DNA of 17,183 nt from an uncultured Actinomycetes bacterium (GTDB lineage: Bacteria > Actinomycetota > Actinomycetes > S36-B12). The stretch covers positions 1 through 17,183 of the forward strand of contig CALFIA010000269.1 in assembly GCA_937876275.1 (NCBI GenBank). Direction: 5' to 3'. Below are positions 1-6,416 of the stretch, one piece after another (within the stretch, counting starts at the first letter, position 1; each line of letters starts with the position of its first letter). The notes under the pieces were generated by a model. The model made no database searches and was not told the origin of the DNA. It saw only the letters and a program-made list of their open reading frames with translations. The position numbers and the translations under genes are program-made.

Positions 1-2
1 GC

Positions 3-422
3 GCGGAGACAGGCCTGCCCGCTATTGCCGATGACTCCGGCCTTGGCGTCGATGCTCTCAACGGCATGCCGGGCATCTTCTCGGCCCGTTGGTCAGGCGC
101 CCATGGCGATGACATTGCGAACCTGAACCTACTTCTCGGCCAGCTCACCGACGTTCCCGATGCCCGTCGTGGCGCGGCCTTCCATTGCGCGGCCGCAGTT
201 GTCCTCCCGGATGGCACCGAGCGCGTTGTCGAGGGCACGATCGACGGCACCCTGATTCGCGAGCCCCGGGGAACGAACGGCTTCGGCTACGACCCGATCT
301 TCGTGCCCGTGGGCGAGAGCCGCACCACCGGCGAGATGTCCGCTGACGAGAAAGACGCCATCAGTCACCGAGGCCGCGCCATGCGTGCCCTCGTGCCGGT
401 GCTCCGCGACATCCTCGATTAG
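3..422 (+). CDS. rdgB: RdgB/HAM1 non-canonical purine NTP pyrophosphatase, 5' end missing
   Basis: This is the C-terminal part (about 140 residues of roughly 200) of a RdgB/HAM1-family dITP/XTP pyrophosphatase. The family hydrolyses deaminated purine nucleoside triphosphates such as dITP and XTP to monophosphate plus PPi, keeping them out of DNA and RNA in the cytoplasm. The reading frame is open from base 3, and the first visible residues hold the family block ADDSGLxVDALxGxPGIxSAR. Later come the substrate-binding block GTNGFGYDPIFVP and the closing helix region with the conserved SHRGxAM. The stop is TAG at 420-422. An internal ATG at 66 exists, but the conserved block starts before it, so the gene is cut by the window edge rather than starting there. 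The family is often downstream of rph (RNase PH), which would lie off the left edge. Identity is secure; only the start is unseen. Confidence 0.95.
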   Translation, partial: AETGLPAIADDSGLGVDALNGMPGIFSARWSGAHGDDIANLNLLLGQLTDVPDARRGAAFHCAAAVVLPDGTERVVEGTIDGTLIREPRGTNGFGYDPIFVPVGESRTTGEMSADEKDAISHRGRAMRALVPVLRDILD

Positions 423-442
423 AGCGCGACTCCCTCAGATTC

Positions 443-484
443 CTCCGTATTGGAGACAAGAACTTCTGAGTCTCCAATACGGAG
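443..484. repeat. Perfect 15-bp inverted repeat (stem-loop 1) between convergent genes
   Basis: The left arm CTCCGTATTGGAGAC (443-457) and right arm GTCTCCAATACGGAG (470-484) are exact reverse complements around a 12-nt loop. It begins 20 bp after the rdgB stop, so it could end that transcript and the opposing one, but no T-tract follows on either strand. It shares the core TCCGTAT / ATACGGA and a GAACT-containing loop with the second stem-loop 50 bp further on. Confidence 0.85.
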
Positions 485-532
485 CAATCGCCGGTCGTCG
501 CTCTCTCGCGCGGCAGTGACGAGCGAAACTGA

Positions 533-583
533 ATTGCCGTCCGTATCGAGGCTTAAGGAACTGTCCTCGATACGGACGGCAAT
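533..583. repeat. Perfect 19-bp inverted repeat (stem-loop 2), likely bidirectional terminator or REP-like element
   Basis: The left arm ATTGCCGTCCGTATCGAGG (533-551) pairs perfectly with 565-583 around a 13-nt loop. It lies just past the 3' end of the leftward nucleotidyltransferase gene, whose stop is at 601-603. A terminator for that gene is plausible, though the run of T residues expected of an intrinsic terminator is absent. Its stem and loop resemble stem-loop 1, with paired changes in the two arms. Confidence 0.85.
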
Positions 584-600
584 CCAGTGCAGCGGAAGAG

Positions 601-1293
601 CTACAGATGCGTATTAGCGCGGGCGAGGTCATCCTCGAAGTCGACCTCGACAGCGAAGAGATCGCTGATGTCGAGCGGAATGACCTTCATGCCGACCTTC
701 TCGATGGCAATCTCGATGCCTCGCTCGAAGTAGTCGGTGTCAGCACACGCCTCGAGGCCTGCGATGAGATCCGCGCGGTCGGCTGCACTGATGTAGTTGA
801 TGCCCACTGACTCGCCGAGTGCGTTCTCGACGGTCTTCGAGAGCAGCGCGACATTTCCGTCAGCGTCGACCGTGTACTTCACCTCTTCCTCGGCGGTGGC
901 CGAAGTGTTCACGCAGATGAAGGACGTGCCAGCTTCCATGAGGGGCTTCGCGCGTTCGAGCACCGCCGGATCGAAGACCACATCGCCATTCATCCAGAGC
1001 ACGCCGCCGTCGCTGGCGATCCGCAGCGCCTTGAGCAGGCTGCGGTTCGTGTTGGTCTGGTCGTAGTTCTCGTTGTACACGTAAGCGACATTCGGAAAGG
1101 CCTCGATGATGAGCTCGAGCTTGAAGCCGATGACTGTCATGACGCGTAGGTCTGCACCAAAGGCCTTCTCGAGGTTGTCCATCTGCTGGCGCATGATGGT
1201 GCGACCGTCGACAAGGGGAGTGAGTGGCTTGGGCCAGGGCTTGCCGAGTCGGGTACCCATGCCTGCAGCCAGGATCACGGCCTGCACGTTCAT
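601..1293 (-). CDS. NTP-transferase family sugar/alcohol-phosphate nucleotidyltransferase (LicC/IPCT-like)
   Basis: This 230-residue single-domain nucleotidyltransferase carries the N-terminal nucleotide-binding signature LAAGMGTRLGKPWPKPLTPL (residues 8-27), with the conserved K at PKPL, and the metal-binding NGD at 102-104. After the NTP site it has YNENYDQTNTNRSLLKAL, which resembles the acceptor-site region of phosphocholine and inositol-phosphate cytidylyltransferases more than hexose-1-phosphate enzymes. There is no C-terminal hexapeptide domain. The start at 1293 gives the sequence MNVQAVILAAG behind a GGGAG ribosome site; an upstream in-frame start at 1329 would add 12 residues with no family match. 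It is divergent from the ABC operon, which holds a CDP-alcohol phosphatidyltransferase, so I infer that it makes the CDP-activated donor for that enzyme. Nucleotide and substrate specificity cannot be read from sequence alone. Confidence 0.85.
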   Translation of the reverse strand: MNVQAVILAAGMGTRLGKPWPKPLTPLVDGRTIMRQQMDNLEKAFGADLRVMTVIGFKLELIIEAFPNVAYVYNENYDQTNTNRSLLKALRIASDGGVLWMNGDVVFDPAVLERAKPLMEAGTSFICVNTSATAEEEVKYTVDADGNVALLSKTVENALGESVGINYISAADRADLIAGLEACADTDYFERGIEIAIEKVGMKVIPLDISDLFAVEVDFEDDLARANTHL

Positions 1294-1392
1294 TCGAACT
1301 CCCGTTGTCGCGTATCTCACTCGAATCAATCCACCAACCTGTGCCGATACTTAGGGCGCGCGTGGGGGAGAGGTGATCCGATCGATCCCCAG

Positions 1393-1398
1393 TATCGT
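1393..1398 (+). promoter_or_regulatory. Candidate -10 box for the ABC operon, positioned for a leaderless GTG start
   Basis: TATCGT fits the actinobacterial TANNNT -10 pattern and ends 6 nt before the GTG at 1405, so transcription would begin at or next to the start codon. No ribosome site suits that GTG. No convincing -35 is seen. The same 6-nt spacing recurs at the vapB promoter. Confidence 0.4.
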
Positions 1399-1404
1399 AG
1401 CGGG

Positions 1405-2175
1405 GTGCATGTCATCTGGGAGCACCGCCAAGTGCTGCGAATGTTGGTCCTTCGCGACCTCCAGAAGACCTACACGAAGCTGAGACTGGGCTACCTCTGG
1501 ACCTTGCTCGAGCCTCTGGGCATGTCAATCGTGCTGTGGCTCGTGTTCTCGGTTCTGCTTTCGCGTCATATCGGCCAGCAGCCCTACGCGTTGTTCATCA
1601 CGATTGCGATCCTGCCGTGGTGGTGGTTCACGAAGGGTGTCGCGCAGTCAACGCGCTCGTTCAAGCGCAACACGAATGCACTGCGCATCAGTCTGCTTCC
1701 CACGGAGATCTGGGTACTGCGCGTCGTGTTGGTGTCGATGATCGAGTTCTTCTTCTCGTTGCCGATCATCCTGGTCGCCATGATCTTCACGCGCACGATT
1801 CCCGGCCCGCTCATCATTTTCTATCCCGTTGCGGTCCTCGCGCAGTTCCTCTTGATGTACGGGCTGGGTCTGCTCGTCGCCTCTGGGGTTGCGATCATCC
1901 CTGATCTTGATCGAATCGTCCGCATCTGCATGCGTGCACTCTTCTATCTGTCACCCGTGCTGTACTCGATCACCAAGATTCCCGACCACGTGCAGCCCTT
2001 TGCCGCGATTAATCCACTCGTGGGCATCCTCGGTCTGTATCGCATCGGTTTTTGGACTGAGGAAATCGAGACTCCGTGGCACTACGCGGTGTCCTTCGTG
2101 GTCGTGTTCCTTGTGATCGGCGCGGGTTTGTTCGTATTCAAGAAGCTAGAACCGCGCATCCTGAAGGGGGTTTGA
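1405..2175 (+). CDS. ABC-2 type polysaccharide exporter permease (Wzm/TagG-like)
   Basis: This is a 256-residue integral membrane protein of the ABC-2 polysaccharide/teichoic-acid exporter type. The N-terminal cytoplasmic amphipathic stretch (REQ/RDL-type, VLRDLQKTYTKLRLGYLWTL) leads into about six membrane segments, near residues 37-53, 60-78, 103-126, 132-158, 165-187 and 226-245. The PDLDR...FYLSPVLYS segment near 165-187 is characteristic of the family. Such permeases pair with a Wzt ATPase and flip or export lipid-linked glycans. The GTG start at 1405 is the first usable start in the frame and may be leaderless. The next gene begins one base after its TGA. What is odd is the partner: the adjacent Wzt-like gene looks ATPase-dead. 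Either a second ATPase elsewhere powers this permease or the pair works differently. Confidence 0.9.
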   Translation: MHVIWEHRQVLRMLVLRDLQKTYTKLRLGYLWTLLEPLGMSIVLWLVFSVLLSRHIGQQPYALFITIAILPWWWFTKGVAQSTRSFKRNTNALRISLLPTEIWVLRVVLVSMIEFFFSLPIILVAMIFTRTIPGPLIIFYPVAVLAQFLLMYGLGLLVASGVAIIPDLDRIVRICMRALFYLSPVLYSITKIPDHVQPFAAINPLVGILGLYRIGFWTEEIETPWHYAVSFVVVFLVIGAGLFVFKKLEPRILKGV

Positions 2176-2176
2176 G

Positions 2177-3004
2177 ATGGCACGCATTCGACTTACCCCT
2201 GACCTCAGCACGATGATCGAGTTCGCCGGTGTGGGTAGTTCGGTCGTGCGACAGACGCGACGCGGCGGAGGTGGCCGCAAGCACGCCCTTCGGCGCATGG
2301 CAGGTGAGTTCCAGAACGAGACCGAGTGGATCCTGCGCGACATCACCACCTCGGTGGGAGTGGGCGAATCGGTTGCACTCATCGCCTTGCCCGATGACGG
2401 TCGTGAAGAGCTGCTTCGACTTGCCGCAGGCACGCTTATTCCCGACACAGGCATCGTGCGTCGCAAGGATTTCGTCGTGCCGTTCGTCGGTGTCGTACCG
2501 GCTCTTGACCGCTCGTATACCTTCCGCCAGAACATCTACATCATCGGCGGGCTCCTCGGCATGACTCCCAGCGAGGTGGAGTCCAAGGTTGACCGCATTG
2601 CCGACGAGGCAGATGTCGACGGTCGTCTCGACAAGTACCTGGGCAACGCTCGTCCGATCGTGCGACAGAAGCTGGCCTGGGCAATCTGCATGGCAGTCGA
2701 GACACGTGCTTATGCCATTGAGCAGTTGCTGGTCGTGGGCGACGGTGAGTTTCGCGAGCACTGCTGGCAGCAGGTCGAGCAGAAGCGTGCTGACGGCGTC
2801 ACATTCCTCGTGTCCAGCGACAACGATGATGACCTCTTGCGTTTCTGCGACCGAGCGATCGTTCTGGGCAATGGCTCCGTCATCGCGGAGACGACCGTGG
2901 AGGACGGCGTGGCCCTGCGCAAGGAGATGGCCCCTACCTCCAAGCGCAAGAAGGAAAAGGCTCGAATCGAGGAAGACGAAGAGGGCGAGTACGAGGATCT
3001 CTGA
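2177..3004 (+). CDS. Wzt-like ABC ATPase homologue lacking all catalytic motifs (pseudo-ATPase)
   Basis: This 275-residue protein lines up with Wzt/TagH-type ATPases along its whole length (GESVALI...LLRLAAG...FRQNIYIIGGLLGM...VVGDGEF...FCDRAIVLGNG), but each catalytic element is changed. The Walker A position reads ALPDDGREE (residues 70-78), with the invariant Lys replaced by Arg76 and Ser/Thr by Glu. The signature SSGM is replaced by RPIV (160-163). The Walker B Asp-Glu is Glu182-Gln183. The H-loop VSHD is VSSD, so the switch His is Ser214. The D-loop VGDxEF is kept. The C-terminal 20 residues are highly charged (KRKKEK, then an acidic run). It starts at ATG 2177 with AAGGGGG 6 nt upstream and is coupled to the permease gene. 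By family it belongs to the exporter; by motif it should not hydrolyse ATP. A regulatory or heterodimer subunit is the best inference. Confidence 0.85.
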   Translation: MARIRLTPDLSTMIEFAGVGSSVVRQTRRGGGGRKHALRRMAGEFQNETEWILRDITTSVGVGESVALIALPDDGREELLRLAAGTLIPDTGIVRRKDFVVPFVGVVPALDRSYTFRQNIYIIGGLLGMTPSEVESKVDRIADEADVDGRLDKYLGNARPIVRQKLAWAICMAVETRAYAIEQLLVVGDGEFREHCWQQVEQKRADGVTFLVSSDNDDDLLRFCDRAIVLGNGSVIAETTVEDGVALRKEMAPTSKRKKEKARIEEDEEGEYEDL

Positions 3005-3057
3005 TCCGGCCTCGGTAGGCTTGTTCCGATGTTCACCGGTGGATGCGAGGCTGCGGC

Positions 3058-3858
3058 ATGACTGATCGACCGTCACGCCCGACCGTTGCCGAGATTCGTG
3101 AGGTGTGCCAGCCACCGGCGATTCGTGGCCGCAAGAACTCCGAGCACTGGGTTGCTGACGTCTACCTTCGCGACATCTCTCCGTATCTGACGAAACTCCT
3201 TCTGCGCACCCCGATCACCGCCAACCAGGTGACCTGGCTGATGATCCTGACCGGGGCGAGTGCCGGCCTCGTCGTGCTGATTCCCGGTGTTATTGGCGGC
3301 CTGCTAGCGATGCTTCTGGGTCAGATGCAGATGCTGTGGGACTGCTGCGATGGCGAGGTTGCTCGCTGGCGCAAGAAGTCATCTCCGCTCGGTGTCTTCC
3401 TCGATCGCGTGGGTCACTACACGACGGAGGGCATCATTCCGATCGCCCTCGGCTTTCGCGCTGCGGGTTTCCCGAACGCCGGTTGGCTTGATTCCCCATG
3501 GCCGCTGATCGGTGCATTGCTTGCCGTCATGATTCTCTACAACAAGGCGCTCAATGACATGGTCCACGTGTCACGCGCCTATAACGACATGCCAAAGCTT
3601 GCTGATCGCGCTGATGTCGGTGTTCCGAAGGCGGCGGGCCTACGCAACCTGCGTTCATTCGCCCGTTTCGTGCCCTTCCATCGCTCGTACCACTCGGTCG
3701 AGCTGACGATCCTGATCTTCCTGGCCTCAATCGGCGATGCGATCACCGGCGATCTCGTCGTCACGCGCATCCTGCTGTCGTTCCTGGCAATCTTCGGTGT
3801 CATCACGATCATCGGTCACCTTGCCTCGATTCTGAGCTCGAGCAAGCTGCGCGCATGA
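3058..3858 (+). CDS. CDP-alcohol phosphatidyltransferase family membrane enzyme
   Basis: This 266-residue integral membrane enzyme belongs to the CDP-alcohol phosphatidyltransferase family, which transfers a substituted phosphate from a CDP-linked donor to an alcohol at the membrane face. The family motif DxxDGxxARx8GxxxDxxxD is visible as D95, D98-G99, A102-R103, G112 and D116. The fourth Asp position is His120 (LDRVGH). The remainder is a set of hydrophobic helices typical of the family. I chose ATG 3058 because GAGG lies 7 nt upstream; ATG 3043 would add five residues (MRGCG) with a poorly placed site. The next gene overlaps it by ATGA. With the nucleotidyltransferase across the divergent promoter and the exporter upstream, it probably builds a phosphoalcohol- or phosphosugar-containing envelope polymer or lipid. 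The substrate is unknown. Housekeeping phospholipid synthesis is possible but less likely in this setting. Confidence 0.88.
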   Translation: MTDRPSRPTVAEIREVCQPPAIRGRKNSEHWVADVYLRDISPYLTKLLLRTPITANQVTWLMILTGASAGLVVLIPGVIGGLLAMLLGQMQMLWDCCDGEVARWRKKSSPLGVFLDRVGHYTTEGIIPIALGFRAAGFPNAGWLDSPWPLIGALLAVMILYNKALNDMVHVSRAYNDMPKLADRADVGVPKAAGLRNLRSFARFVPFHRSYHSVELTILIFLASIGDAITGDLVVTRILLSFLAIFGVITIIGHLASILSSSKLRA

Positions 3859-4718
3859 ACCCCCGTTATGGCGTTGTTGTCCTGACCATGGGCAAGCGCC
3901 CCGATGAACTCCAGGCGGGGGTCGCGTCGATTCTCGCTCAGCGTGGCGTTGAGGTCGATGTCGTGGTGGTCGGCAATGGCTGGATCCCGACCGGGCTGCC
4001 CGCCCAGGTGAAGACCCTTGCCCTGCCGGAGAACGTCGGTATTCCTGCGGGTCGTAACGCTGGGGTTCCGGAAGTCAACGGCGAGCTGATCTTCTTCCTC
4101 GACGATGATGCCTGCCTGGCAGATGACGGCTTCTTGGCAGATCTCGCCCGCAGGTTCGCTGCGGATCCGACCTTGGGTCTCATTCAGCCGCGAGTTGTCG
4201 ACCCGACCGGCGCTGTTGCCCCCGGCCGATGGGTGCCGCGCCTGCGCCCCGGCAATCACGCGACTCCTGGCCCTGCCACTGCGCTGTGGGAGGGCGCAGT
4301 CGCGATGCGACGCGATCTCTTCGACGCGATCGGCGGCTGGCCGGACCCGTTCTTCTATGCACATGAGGGCATTGAGCTCGTGTGGCGAGTGTGGGATGCC
4401 GGGTACACCGCTTGGTATGCCGGTGACGTCATCGTGCACCATCCGGTCATCGACCCGGCTCGTCACGAGGTCTACTACCGACTCAATGCACGCAACCGTG
4501 TATGGCTAGCTCGTCGAAATCTTCCGATCATGCTCGAGCCGATCTATGTCGGGACCTGGGTGGGAATCACCGTGCTGCGCATGCGTGACAAGGACGCGCT
4601 CAAGGCATGGTTCGGCGGCCTGCGTGAAGGCATGAGCGAGAACCCCGGTGGTCGTCGCCCGATGAAGTGGCGCACCGTGTGGGAAATGACGAAGGCGGGC
4701 AGGCCGCCGGTCATCTAG
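3855..4718 (+). CDS. Family 2 (GT-A) glycosyltransferase
   Basis: This 287-residue protein is an inverting GT-A glycosyltransferase resembling rhamnosyl/galactofuranosyl-type GT2 enzymes. It begins with the nucleotide-binding strand VVVLTMGKRPDELQAGVASIL, has the PENVGIPAGRNAG loop (59-70), the metal-binding DDD at 83-85, an acceptor-side WEGAVAMRRDLFDAIGGWPDPFF block (145-167), and HEGIELVWR (170-178) in place of the usual ED base motif. It has no clear membrane segment, so it is expected to act at the cytoplasmic membrane face. Its ATG overlaps the previous stop (ATGA), so it is co-translated with the CDP-alcohol enzyme and completes the rightward operon. Donor and acceptor cannot be assigned. 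Confidence 0.9.
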   Translation: MNPRYGVVVLTMGKRPDELQAGVASILAQRGVEVDVVVVGNGWIPTGLPAQVKTLALPENVGIPAGRNAGVPEVNGELIFFLDDDACLADDGFLADLARRFAADPTLGLIQPRVVDPTGAVAPGRWVPRLRPGNHATPGPATALWEGAVAMRRDLFDAIGGWPDPFFYAHEGIELVWRVWDAGYTAWYAGDVIVHHPVIDPARHEVYYRLNARNRVWLARRNLPIMLEPIYVGTWVGITVLRMRDKDALKAWFGGLREGMSENPGGRRPMKWRTVWEMTKAGRPPVI

Positions 4719-4805
4719 CGCGAACTACTTCGCGCAGTTGAAGGTGACTCGCCTTCGGCGAGCGGCGCTCTCCTAGGCGTACATGCGCGAACTACTTCGC
4801 GCAGT
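4718..4805. repeat. Pair of identical 21-bp direct repeats, each containing a small hairpin
   Basis: The 21 bases at 4718-4738 recur exactly at 4785-4805. Each copy contains the perfect hairpin GCGCGAA-CTAC-TTCGCGC (7-bp stem, 4-nt loop). In the right copy the loop holds the LCP gene's stop codon. The left copy lies just after the glycosyltransferase stop codon. Read leftward, the left copy also gives NCAK-stop, matching the YCAK-stop end of the LCP protein. Confidence 0.85.
4748..4762. terminator. Short hairpin between convergent genes, possible bidirectional terminator
   Basis: CTCGCC-TTC-GGCGAG forms a 6-bp GC-rich stem with a 3-nt loop, midway between the glycosyltransferase and LCP stops. 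With the two flanking 7-bp hairpins, the 88 bases from 4718 to 4805 are heavily structured. There is no T-tract, so intrinsic termination is only a guess. Confidence 0.4.
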
Positions 4806-6198
4806 ACGCCTCATCGCCACTGTTGACGTTCGCGGTGAGGTCCTTCATCGCCGCCGCGATCTGCACTGGCTTGACGCCGGTGAAATCAGTGCCGATGACG
4901 AGATCCATGGCCTGTCCCTGGCCCTTCTTCGCCACGCCATTTGCGGTCGTGGCGTAGATCAGCGTCTTGGCTGACACGTCATAGTCAGGGTCGTAATTCA
5001 CGGTGGTGGTCGTGACGTCCTGGGTGTCCCAGTTGCCCGTGTCGCGCACCAGGTAGCCCTCGGCCTTGAGCTGCTTGGCCACCTTCTTGGCGAGACCCTT
5101 TGTCGCGGTGCCGTTGTAGACGTTCACGCGAATGCCTGATGGCTCAGCCTTGAGCAGGGGCTGATCGCCGGCAGGCTTCGGCGGCCAGGTGGTGTCGTTG
5201 GCGATGGCCTCCCAGATCGGCTTGGCCTTCTTCTTATTCAGCAGCACGGTGGCGCCATCGCCGCTGGGGTACCAGGGCATCGTGGTGAAGGTGACCTTGC
5301 TCGGCTTGAGGTCTTTCAGGCTGAGCGCGATCTCCTTGAGGTTGTCGACATTGGCAAGAGTCGGATCAGCAGTGAGCGACTCGGTGGCGGCGTTGAGAAC
5401 GCCGAGCATCTTCGCGGGGTTCAGCAAGGTGCCGCTCGACAGTGTCTTGCGAAGAAGTGAGGAGAGGAATGCCTGCTGACGACGAATACGGGAGGTGTCG
5501 GAGCCGTCGCCGAGTCCGTGACGGGTGCGCACGAAGGCCAGTGCCTCTTCGCCGTTGACCACATGTAGACCCTTGCTCATCTTCAAGCCGCTCTTGACGT
5601 CGTTGACGTCTTCAGTGAGACAGATCTCGACGCCATCGAGTGCATTGACGATCTTCTTGAATCCGCCGAAGTCGACGAGCATGAAGTTGTTGATGTCGAG
5701 GCCGGTCATCTCGTGCACGGCCTTGATGGTGCAACCAGGGCCGCCGAGTTCGATCGCGGAATTGAAGCGAGCCTTGTAGCCACCAACCGTGCTGCCATCG
5801 GACTTCTTGCACTCTGGCAGGGTGATCATGGTGTCGCGCGGGATGCTGACCGCAATCGCGCTCTGTCGATCGGCACTGACATGCAGCAGGATCGTGGTGT
5901 CGGAGCGAGCGCCGCTGATAACGCCGGCCTTGCCATAGCCCTTATTGCCCTTGCCCTGGCGGGTATCGCTGCCCATGAGCAGGATGTTCAGCGGCGTGTA
6001 GTTGCCGGTCTGCTCATCGACGAGGGCCGGGGCTGCTGACGAGCCGGTCTGGCCACTGATATCGATGGCGGTGATATTTCCGGTCAGGTGCCCCAGGAGC
6101 ATGTTCACGCCCACGCCCACGGCGGTCATCGCCAGGACGGCGACGGCGAGCACGGCAGCCAGCAGGCGAGGCCAGCGGCGGCGGGCAGGGGTGGTCAT
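4792..6198 (-). CDS. LytR-CpsA-Psr (LCP) family cell-wall glycopolymer ligase with LytR_C domain
   Basis: This 468-residue protein belongs to the family that transfers lipid-linked glycopolymers onto peptidoglycan outside the membrane. It has a short cytoplasmic basic N-terminus, one membrane anchor (about 10-35), and an LCP domain (about 68-250) with the conserved charged motifs GSDTRQG (76-82), ARSDT (97-101), SIPRDT (118-123) and RTRHGLGDGSDTSRIRRQQ (224-242). A C-terminal LytR_C domain (about 355-440, IRVNVYNGT...) follows. I placed the start at 6198, where AAGGAG precedes ATG by a normal spacing; upstream ATGs at 6225 and 6270 add 9 and 24 unconserved residues. It converges on the export/glycosyltransferase operon and is the likely last step for its polymer. 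M. tuberculosis has an LCP gene (Rv3267) next to a TIGR03089 gene, as here. The last codons lie inside the 21-bp repeat. Confidence 0.95.
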   Translation of the reverse strand: MTTPARRRWPRLLAAVLAVAVLAMTAVGVGVNMLLGHLTGNITAIDISGQTGSSAAPALVDEQTGNYTPLNILLMGSDTRQGKGNKGYGKAGVISGARSDTTILLHVSADRQSAIAVSIPRDTMITLPECKKSDGSTVGGYKARFNSAIELGGPGCTIKAVHEMTGLDINNFMLVDFGGFKKIVNALDGVEICLTEDVNDVKSGLKMSKGLHVVNGEEALAFVRTRHGLGDGSDTSRIRRQQAFLSSLLRKTLSSGTLLNPAKMLGVLNAATESLTADPTLANVDNLKEIALSLKDLKPSKVTFTTMPWYPSGDGATVLLNKKKAKPIWEAIANDTTWPPKPAGDQPLLKAEPSGIRVNVYNGTATKGLAKKVAKQLKAEGYLVRDTGNWDTQDVTTTTVNYDPDYDVSAKTLIYATTANGVAKKGQGQAMDLVIGTDFTGVKPVQIAAAMKDLTANVNSGDEAYCAK

Positions 6199-6343
6199 TT
6201 GGGCTCCTTCGTGGGGTTTATCCATGGTAAGTCGCCCGTACCCGAATGCTGACCAGCGGCGCTCGGGCATCTGACGGTGCCTCGTGAGGCGCGGTTCCTG
6301 ACAATTCGGATATTTACCTTCCTCGAATCACCCAGAGATGTTG

Positions 6344-6372
6344 TTGGTGTGACGGATGGGGCATGTGAGAAT
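6344..6372 (+). promoter_or_regulatory. Weak candidate promoter for the SpoIID-domain gene
   Basis: TTGGTG (6344-6349) and GAGAAT (6367-6372) are 17 bp apart, 44 bp before the GTG start. The -10 match is poor, so this is tentative. The 218-bp divergent gap between the LCP and SpoIID genes (6199-6416) holds nothing else convincing beyond the two ribosome sites. Confidence 0.25.
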
Positions 6373-6416
6373 GGCAGTTCAGGCGGGACCTTCCTCACCC
6401 GTCCGGAAAGGCATGC

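Noticed and set aside
1294..1404. Promoter for the leftward nucleotidyltransferase in the divergent gap
   Set aside because: TTGGTG with a TACGCG-like box was considered, but the -10 does not fit TANNNT. Only the GGGAG ribosome site is convincing.
2138..3115. Long leftward open frame (325 codons) opposite the Wzt-like gene
   Set aside because: Its translation shows no family pattern, while the rightward frame matches Wzt along its length and is coupled to its neighbours. It is a GC-rich shadow.
3816..4466. Leftward open frame of 216 codons opposite the glycosyltransferase
   Set aside because: It covers the well-supported GT2 gene in antisense and has no recognisable motif.
6279..6290. GCCTC-GT-GAGGC short palindrome upstream of the LCP gene
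   Set aside because: Five-base arms in GC-rich DNA are expected by chance, and no promoter element is next to it.
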